The notes below the pieces were generated by a model. That model did not search any database, was not told the DNA's origin, and saw only the letters and a program-made list of their open reading frames with translations. From the NCBI RefSeq assembly GCF_000281045.1, contig NW_008246138.1, positions 98,734 to 134,878 of the forward strand: a stretch of 36,145 nucleotides of DNA, written 5' to 3'. The translations under genes and the position numbers were made by a program. Positions 29,759 to 36,145 of this stretch are shown here, piece by piece (position 1 is the stretch's first letter; every line of letters begins with the position of its first letter). The stretch comes from Saprolegnia diclina VS20. Lineage: Eukaryota > Oomycota > Saprolegniomycetes > Saprolegniales > Saprolegniaceae.

Positions 29759-32594
29759 GGTCGCGTCGGCAGCATCCACGTGACGTACGAGAACGACAAC
29801 GACATTGTGGCGCGGCAGTTTGCCGAGAACCTCACAGGCGTCTTTCGCCTCGTACTCAGCAACGACCTTCCCGGCACGCTTCGGCACCTCAAGGACCGCC
29901 CGGAGGATCTCTATAAGCGCGACATTGTCGGTGCGACGCCGGTACTGCTCGCATACCTCACCAAGCGCTTTGAGCTGGGCCAAGCGATCATTGCCGAGTG
30001 CCCCGGTTCGAGATGCACATGATCCTTGATGTATGTTACAAGCATGCATTAGGCCTCAAGGACAACAAGCAGCAGTTGCTGACGTACGAAGACCGCGACG
30101 ACAACATTTCGCCGTACCGCGGAGAAAACGTGCTGCACATTGCTATCGTCCACCGCAACGTCGAGGCCATCCAGTGGCTCGTCGATCGAATCCCGGACCT
30201 TCTTGTATCTAGCGTTAGAGCTACGCCAGTTCTAACATGGCCTAGGACGCCGAAACGACCGGGTCGTTCTTCGCGCCGGGGATGCTCTGCTACTTGGGCG
30301 GGACGCCGTTCCTCTTTGCAATGGCTTCCAAGCTCGTGGACGGCGCCAAAGTCATTTTAGCAGCGGCCAAGAAGGCGCCTGCTGGGTCGCCGGCCGCCAA
30401 GACCTCCATTTCAATGACTGACCGGTTTGGCAACAACGCGCTGCACCTCGCGGTCGTCCACGACCTTCCAGACGTCTACGACTTTGCGATCAAGTACGCC
30501 ATGTTGGCGTACCCGTACGCGTGTCCACCGGGCTTTACGGTCGACGCCAGCACCTACGACCTCCCGAGCTTCCTCAAGCAGCTCCAGCCCGTGGACAAGA
30601 CGTCGTTCAATCGGTTTTTGCGCCAGTACAACGATGATTATCTGTAAATCACCGCTACAAAGAGTCAAGGCGGGTCATTTGGTGCGTAGAACACCCCTGA
30701 CGCTCGCTGCGGCCATGGGCAAGACGACCATGTTCCAACACCAAATGATGCAGCAGACGACGACCGCGTGGGTCTACGGCCCCGTCACCGCCAAGATGAT
30801 CCCGCTGCGCGACTTTGAGGAGCGATACTACATCAAAACAAAGACACCGAGCGGGCCCAAGAACGGCGCCGCAGTGCTACCTGCCGGCGCGTCCGAGGTG
30901 CCCCACTTGGTCGATACCTGGATATAGGATATATCCATGCGTGTGGATAGCTGCTCGCCGATTTGGATACAACGAGCGGTCGAACTGCCGTCGAGTGCCT
31001 CTGCTCGTACTACATGCTCTCCAAGTGCATTCCCAAGACAGCCACAGCCCAAGAAGTTCAACAAACCATTTCGTCGAGTGCGTTGACGAGCACACGCGTA
31101 GGCAACGATGCGCGGTCGCCTCGAGCTCATCAGTACCTACGAAGTCAAGACGCTCCTTGATAAGAAATGGAAGTTTGTCGGTCTCGCCAAGTACGACAGC
31201 ACGATCGATGAGATCGGTTGTTGACAATTTCGCCGCAGGTTTCGCCGGGCTTTACTGCGCCACATCCTCTTTACGACGATCTTTACGGGCTCGACGCTCT
31301 TCTCGAGCCACTACCGCGACGGCTCGACGACGCTCGACGACGCGTGGGTCCTCGTGCTCTTCGAGTGTTACGTCATCTTGGAGATCGCGACGCACTTGGT
31401 TCGCGAGCTCCGTGAAATGTGGCACCACGGTACTGTACTCTCTTCGACTCTTGTCTTGGCTGAGGCGTATTCGTACAGGCTGGCGGTCGTACACGGAGGA
31501 CTCGGGCGCCGCCATGGTCGACAACGTCCTCAAAGGCGCCCTCGTGCTCTTGATTGTGGCCGCCGGTATCTCCCGCGCGGCTGGCAACTTCGTCACCGAA
31601 GACGGCTTTGTCGCCAGCGCGATCCTGTGCTCGTATCTCTACATGTTTTTCTTCCTGTACGGGTTCCGCACCACGGGGCCGTTCGTCGTGATGCTCCGGC
31701 GCATGCTCTTGACGGACGTCGTCCGCTTCGTGCTCGTGTTTGCGTCGATTCTCATGGGCTTCGCTTCCGCCTTGTACGTGGTCGTCGACGCCCGGGGAGG
31801 CGCCAACATCTTTCTCAACCGCATCAAATCACTCCTCCTCGCGGCCTTTGCAGCGACGTTTTCGTTTGACGAGTACCGGCTCAGCCGCATGCCGATCCCC
31901 GCGCAGCTCTTCATCTTTGTCTACATGGTGCTGGTCGTGATCGTGCTCATCAACCTCTTGATTGCCATGTACTTCCGCCGCCTTCGTACTCTCGAGGGAC
32001 TCATGATCGTCCTCTAGGATGGGCTATTCCTACGACAGCATCATCGACTTTGCCGAGCAGCGGTGGTACGCCGAGCGCGCCAACATCATGGGCAGCATGG
32101 CGAACGGTCAGTCGGTCACGGAGCGCTCGGCCGATCGGCTCAAGTACGCCGTGAGCCTCGATGTGGGCGGAGAGACCGAGCGCTTCATCCAAGTCGAGTT
32201 TCTCGACATGAAAGCGTGGCGGGGCAACTCGGAGAAGCAGCAGGACGCCAAGGACGAAGAGAAAGATGGCATTCGCAACGACGACGTGACCGAGATCAGC
32301 GCGCCGTTCGAGGCCAAGAACCCGTCGACACCGCGTCGCCTTCAGGGACCGCCAGCGCTTTTAGAGGTCGATGAAGACCGAGAGCAAGACAAGAAGGACG
32401 AAGACGACGCGATCGAGAGCGGGACGATTGCAGGCCTCGAAGCAACTCTGGCGCGGCTCTCGCACGGCCTCATCAAGCATTTCAGCGACGAAGCCAGCCT
32501 GGGCGACGAAGATCCCGTGAGCCGTGAAGCGCTCGTGCTCGGCCACGTCGCCAAGATCAAGGAGCTCCTCGGCGCCGTCCACACCTTCGAATAG
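29699..32594 (+). CDS. TRPV-like cation channel, copy B
   Basis: Nine exons (29699-30005, 30053-30204, 30246-30643, 30690-30897, 30951-31055, 31102-31190, 31239-31429, 31479-31968, 32018-32594) give 838 residues. The layout equals copy A: ankyrin repeats (YRGENVLHIAIVHRN, FGNNALHLAVVHD, TPLTLAAAMGKTTMF), AWVYGPVTAKMIPL, a KTLLDKKWKFV linker, six membrane segments, AAFAATFSFDEY and NLLIAMMGYSY. Its C-terminus is longer and acidic (DDAKDEEKDG-type and EDREQDKKDEDD). It has one intron (31191-31238) absent from copy A. The N-terminus begins with a duplicated 10-residue unit, each opening with Met. It starts 182 nt after copy A, a head-to-tail tandem duplication. BBS5 follows on the same strand. 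Confidence 0.85.
31836..31968 (+). repeat. Near-identical segment shared by TRPV copies A and B (copy B side)
   Basis: Partner of 28870-29002 at a constant offset of 2966 nt. The three differences are at 31849, 31920 and 31921. It codes for the pore and last membrane helix. Confidence 0.85.
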
Positions 32595-32788
32595 CCTGGT
32601 GTCACTTTGTGGTATTGTGTATACAACTTGTCGTTGAATCTTTATACACAATTACGTTTTTGCACCAAGGATCTATCCAATACACGATCCAATTTGGATA
32701 AATCCATTCGTTTGGCTCTAAGTCGGAACTCGTGGATCGCACGAAACAGCTCGGTGACAGTTGCCAAGCGAACGGTTCAACGGCGACG

Positions 32789-33838
32789 ATGGAGAAGATG
32801 GAGCTCGTGACGACGGCGGACGGCGTGACGTGGCAGGACCGCGAGATCCGCTTTGATATTTCGTCGTCCGCGACGGAGCTGCGGAAAGGCGAGGTCGCGA
32901 TCGACTCGATCAACTCGGTCGAGGACACCAAGGGCAACAACGGCGACCGCGGGTCGCTCGAGATCACCAACCTGCGCCTGCTGTGGGCTTCGCACCGCTC
33001 GGCGCGCACGAACCTCAGCATCGGCTACTCATGCATACAGTCGGTCAAGATCCGCACCGCCACTTCCAAGCTCCGCGGCTCGACGCAGGCTCTGTACATC
33101 ATGACCAAGTACGCCAACTCGCGCTTTGAGTTCATCTTTACGTCGCTCGTGAAAGCGAGTCCGCGCCTCTTTACGACGGTCCAAGCCGTCTTTCGGTCGT
33201 ACGAGACGACCAAATTGTACCGCGATCTCAAGCTCCGGGGCGCGATCATCGCCGACAAGGAGCTCCGGTTGCTGCCGCACGAGCAAGTGTACACCAAGGT
33301 CATTGGCGTCTGGAACCTCAGCTCGGACCAAGGCAACCTCGGCACGTTCTTCGTCACCAACATCCGCGTCGTGTGGCACGCCAACCTCGCGGAGAACTTC
33401 AACGTGAGCATGCCGTACATGCAGATCAAGTCGGCGCGCATCCGCAACTCCAAGTTTGGGCCCGCGCTCGTCATCGAGACGTCGGCCGGCTCGGGCGGCT
33501 ACGTCCTCGGCTTCCGAGTCGACCCAGAAGAGAAGCTGCGGGAGCTCTTCAAGGAGATCAAGAGCCTCCACGCTGTCTTCTCGGTCAACCCGATCTACGG
33601 CGTCGACTATGCGATCGAAGACAAGCCGGCGTCGCTCGATTTGCTCAAGCAGCCGCGCAAGGTCGACGACGTCGAGATTGTGCAGGAAGAGTCGAGCTCC
33701 ATTGACGCCTTTGCAGCCTACTACGCCGCCGCCAACAAGAACCAGGACCGCCCGCCTGTCTTCTGCAAGGACATTGGCCTCGCGGTCGAGAGCCTCCCGG
33801 AGGGCATCGCGCTCGGCGACCTCTGGTACGTCAACTGA
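32789..33838 (+). CDS. BBS5: BBS5, BBSome subunit
   Basis: Single exon, 349 residues, close to the ~340 of animal BBS5. Two PH-like domains (DM16 repeats) are visible. The first contains [26 protein letters not shown] and [14 protein letters not shown], then RFEFIFTSL. The second contains [18 protein letters not shown] and [16 protein letters not shown], then [19 protein letters not shown]. The [10 protein letters not shown] segment and the FNVSxPYMQI segment are BBS5 signatures. BBS5 binds phosphoinositides and is part of the octameric BBSome that carries membrane proteins in and out of cilia. ATG 32789 is the first methionine in frame; the frame is open upstream without ATG. The gene converges tail-to-tail with the cyclophilin gene (48 nt between stops). 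Confidence 0.95.
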   Translation: MEKMELVTTADGVTWQDREIRFDISSSATELRKGEVAIDSINSVEDTKGNNGDRGSLEITNLRLLWASHRSARTNLSIGYSCIQSVKIRTATSKLRGSTQALYIMTKYANSRFEFIFTSLVKASPRLFTTVQAVFRSYETTKLYRDLKLRGAIIADKELRLLPHEQVYTKVIGVWNLSSDQGNLGTFFVTNIRVVWHANLAENFNVSMPYMQIKSARIRNSKFGPALVIETSAGSGGYVLGFRVDPEEKLRELFKEIKSLHAVFSVNPIYGVDYAIEDKPASLDLLKQPRKVDDVEIVQEESSSIDAFAAYYAAANKNQDRPPVFCKDIGLAVESLPEGIALGDLWYVN

Positions 33839-33885
33839 AGACCGAGTGCGAATATAGCATGTTGGGTATAACTACAATGACCTGA

Positions 33886-34655
33886 TTACGAACGCGGCGT
33901 GGCGCGGACGATGCGAATGTCGTCGCGGGGCCTACATGAGCACGCTATGTGAGATGCAGGTGCATGAGTCTCGTCGTACTTGTCGTTGGCGCCGGTCTGG
34001 ACGAGGCCCATCCGCTTGATGACGCCCATGCCCTCCGAGATACGGCCAAAGACCGTGTGCTTACCTACAAGAGATAGCGTGCATGAGCTCTTCTTGGCGT
34101 CGGCAAGAAGGTAGCACCATCAAGCCACGGGGTTGGCGCGAGCGTGATGAAGAACTGGCTGCCGTTCGTGTTGGGACCAGCGTTCGCCTAACGACGACGT
34201 ATATGCACTGGTGCTGGCAGCAAGGATGTACGAATACCATGGAGAGGACGCCAGCGCCAGTGTGCTTGAGGTCGCGCGAGATCTCGTCCTCGAACTTGCC
34301 ACTACCGCAAGAAGAGCCATGACGTTGCATTGCTTGAGGCTAGGCGTCGTACCCGTAGATGGATTCACCACCGCGGCCCGTTCCGGTCGGATCGCCGCCT
34401 TGGATCATAAAGTCCTGCAAGGCGTAAGCATGGTGGTCCGAGCGCAAGCCGTGTACCTTGATGATGCGATGGAAGATCGTGTTGTCGTAGTAACCACGCC
34501 GGGCGAGCTCGGTGATGTTCTTGCACGTGCGCGGTGCATGCTGCGTGTACAGCTCCATGGTGAAGGTACCCTTCACATACAGACGTCAACCTCACAGCGC
34601 AAGCTTCCATCATGGCGAGTACCATGGTCGTCTCAAAGTCCACGTACGCGGCCAT
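33886..34655 (-). CDS. PPIL1: PPIL1-type cyclophilin (spliceosomal peptidyl-prolyl isomerase)
   Basis: Seven exons (34655-34623, 34570-34457, 34414-34353, 34301-34238, 34187-34118, 34064-33980, 33931-33886) give 157 residues; human PPIL1 has 166. Introns are 42-53 nt. The cyclophilin fold reads straight through the junctions: METTM start strand, [19 protein letters not shown] with the catalytic Arg, [31 protein letters not shown] with the drug-binding Trp, and KHTVFG. The short loops and the [16 protein letters not shown] segment match the single-domain PPIL1 subfamily, which joins the spliceosome through SKIP. The first 11 residues are on their own exon. The first intron ends in GAAG, showing that a non-TAG acceptor can be used in this genome. 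Confidence 0.92.
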
Positions 34656-35184
34656 CGTGCTTCCTTGGTCGCTTGCTGGTGCAGGAATGGAATGTGGCCT
34701 TCGACGCCATTTTGGCCAATCATACACGGTGAAAGCGCTCTTTTTGGCCAATCAACTTGGTGTTTGATTTTTCTCTTGATTAAAATCGTATCAGTGTTTG
34801 TAAACCACAAGTCAATTTTTATAGTTATGCGCGGAAGTGGCACCATGTGGCTAAATGTGGCATATGCCATCATATTGTGCTTGGCCCATTGGACTTGATC
34901 CAGACATCAAACGCCGACGTGCCGTGGTGATTCATGATCTACAACTTGCCCTTTATCATATAGGCAAGTTTGGTCGACTTCATTTTTCAGCGAGATTTGG
35001 TCGATCGATAAGCTGCCTTCGGCGCTGTCAATCACCTAGTCGCGTAAGATTGGCTTAAAGTACGAAGAAAATGGCCAATCACATGTATTTGATTTTATAA
35101 AGTATTGCATAGTGATATCGAGTTGCAAATTTACTTTTAATTTATTATACTACCTCGCAGCTTCCCAAAAACCGACAGTCGCCG
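34656..35184. other. AT-rich intergenic region with four CCAAT-type boxes
   Basis: No supported coding sequence. GGCCAATCA occurs at 34714-34722 and 34746-34754 (reading TGATTGGCC toward PPIL1) and at 35073-35081. GATTGGCT is at 35048-35055. The region should hold the divergent promoters of PPIL1 (-) and the RS/zinc-finger gene (+). Confidence 0.5.
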
Positions 35185-35778
35185 ATGGAGACGAGTACGC
35201 GCCGCCACCGCTCCAGGTCCCGGTCCCAATCCGAGCCGCGATCCAGGTCCAGGTCGCGCAGCGCATCTGTTGGCCGCCGGCGCCGGTCCCGACGCAGCCG
35301 TAGCCGCAGTGGCAGCCGCAGCGACAGCCGTGAAAACCGCCATGGGAACGTGTCACCGTCGCCCGACCGGAGGCGGAAGAAGGAGAAGAAGGAGAAGAAG
35401 CGCAAGCACAAGAAGGAAAAGTCCAAGAAACGCCATCCCGACAGCGCGCCGTCGTCGCCTCGCATCCGTGACTCGGGCAACGTGTTTGACGCCTTTGCGC
35501 GCGCCGACGAGCCGGACGCACCGGCCGCCGCCGCAGTACCAGCACCGGCGTCGACGAAGCGTGATTTCTTCGCGCAGCTCAAGCACCAAGAGTCTGGCAA
35601 GGAGATGATTGGCACCGTTCATGCATCCGGACGCAAAGTAGAGAGTGCGACGTCGATCCTCGCGCCTGGCAACGACAACTGGGACTGCGTCAAGCCTGGG
35701 TGCAGCAACAGCAACATGAAGAAGGCACTTTCGTGCATGAAGTGTGGCGCCATGCGCCGCATCTCAGCGTGGCGGTAG
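35185..35778 (+). CDS. RS-rich protein with C-terminal RanBP2-type zinc finger
   Basis: Single exon, 197 residues. Residues 1-~60 are Arg/Ser repeats (RSRSRSQSEPRSRSRS), followed by a Lys/Glu block (RKKEKKEKKRKHKKEK), both typical of nuclear splicing-related proteins. A conserved-looking segment RDFFAQLKHQESGKEMIGTV follows. The C-terminus, from about residue 163, is one RanBP2-type zinc finger: W-D-C-x4-C-x10-C-x2-C with an internal Asn and a following Arg pair, ending RRISAWR. Such fingers bind single-stranded RNA (as in ZRANB2) or ubiquitin. The RS domain makes an RNA or spliceosome role more likely. I do not assign an orthologue. Confidence 0.8.
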   Translation: METSTRRHRSRSRSQSEPRSRSRSRSASVGRRRRSRRSRSRSGSRSDSRENRHGNVSPSPDRRRKKEKKEKKRKHKKEKSKKRHPDSAPSSPRIRDSGNVFDAFARADEPDAPAAAAVPAPASTKRDFFAQLKHQESGKEMIGTVHASGRKVESATSILAPGNDNWDCVKPGCSNSNMKKALSCMKCGAMRRISAWR

Positions 35779-36145
35779 GCCGATGAAGCGCAGTACAGTA
35801 CACACAGAGGCGCGCTTCTGTGGGCATTGCCCAACCGTGTACTACTCGTCATGACCAAGAAGAATGGATGGCTAGATTGCCAGATCAATGAATGGGGTCA
35901 CTTCTCTCAACCCACATATGCACATACATATCTCTTTCGTGTTGATCTTGGGCTTCTTGACAAGCTGTGAGGAACTTGCGTTGTGGGGAATGAGAATAGG
36001 GTAGTTCCGCCATCAATGTCGGTCCTCAACGGTCTAGATTGAGGTCCCGGTGCCTGGAATCTCTGTGATAAATGCTCAAGAATGCATCGGTGCATGCAAC
36101 GTCTCGGCAGCAAATAGCATCACCTTGATAGCGCTGGTGTCGAGC
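35779..36145. other. Downstream flank, content unclear
   Basis: No gene that I can support. Minus-strand fragments such as LIPHNASSSQLVKKPKINTK near 35940-36000 could belong to the end of a spliced gene entering from the right edge, but stops interrupt every frame and no family is recognisable. Confidence 0.3.

Noticed and set aside
1-36145. CRISPR arrays, insertion sequences, bacterial operons
   Set aside because: Spliceosomal introns throughout, no evenly spaced repeats, no transposase, and no ribosome-binding-site pattern; the window is eukaryotic nuclear DNA.

Overview
This is a gene-dense eukaryotic nuclear window. Coding DNA is GC-rich, intergenic DNA is visibly more AT-rich, and about 18 genes sit on both strands, often less than 300 bases apart. 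Some 60 introns can be placed by reading frame, nearly all 40-60 nt long, with GT(A/G) donors (very often GTACG) and TAG acceptors. A BBS5 gene implies a flagellated stage. An oomycete, probably of the Saprolegniales, fits best; this is an inference from gene content and intron style, not from a marker gene. There is no rRNA, tRNA, CRISPR or transposon that I can support.

Layout. 248-4208 (-): a 1219-residue protein joining a cyclic-nucleotide phosphodiesterase, a voltage-sensor-like four-helix domain, an extracellular loop between two further membrane helices, and a class III nucleotide cyclase. 4351-5478 (-): POLD3. 6330-7142 (+): membrane protein. 7830-11245 (+): FUSC/ALMT-like two-block membrane protein with a C-terminal EF-hand pair. 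11314-11991 (-): membrane-anchored methyltransferase, divergent from 12272-13458 (+) NDUFAF6-like. 13499-14368 (-): small KIX protein. 14612-15483 (-): unknown, divergent from 15637-16470 (+) BCCIP. 16501-17901 (-): unknown acidic/coiled-coil protein, divergent from 18373-19224 (+) multipass membrane protein. 19253-21546 (-): p25-alpha-like plus TPR protein in 11 exons. 21694-22920 (-): unknown, 7 exons. About 23075-23575 (-): decayed copy of the EF-hand tail of the FUSC-like gene. 24186-24498 (+): 86-residue single-helix protein. 24680-25285 (-): unknown. 26256-26704 (+): NOPCHAP1-like. 26865-29517 and 29699-32594 (+): tandem TRPV-like channels. 32789-33838 (+): BBS5. 33886-34655 (-): PPIL1-type cyclophilin. 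35185-35778 (+): RS-rich RanBP2 zinc-finger protein.

How the genes relate. Most are unlinked housekeeping genes (replication, ribosome and snoRNP assembly, splicing, complex I assembly). A signalling theme runs through the rest: a predicted cAMP-making and cAMP-degrading protein with a voltage sensor, a Ca2+-binding transporter-like protein, two TRPV-like cation channels, and BBS5, part of the BBSome that traffics ciliary membrane proteins. A role for the channels and the cyclase in the zoospore flagellum is attractive but is inference only.

The gene models were spliced by hand. Reading frames close across every intron given. Start codons are the first plausible in-frame ATG and are the least certain part.
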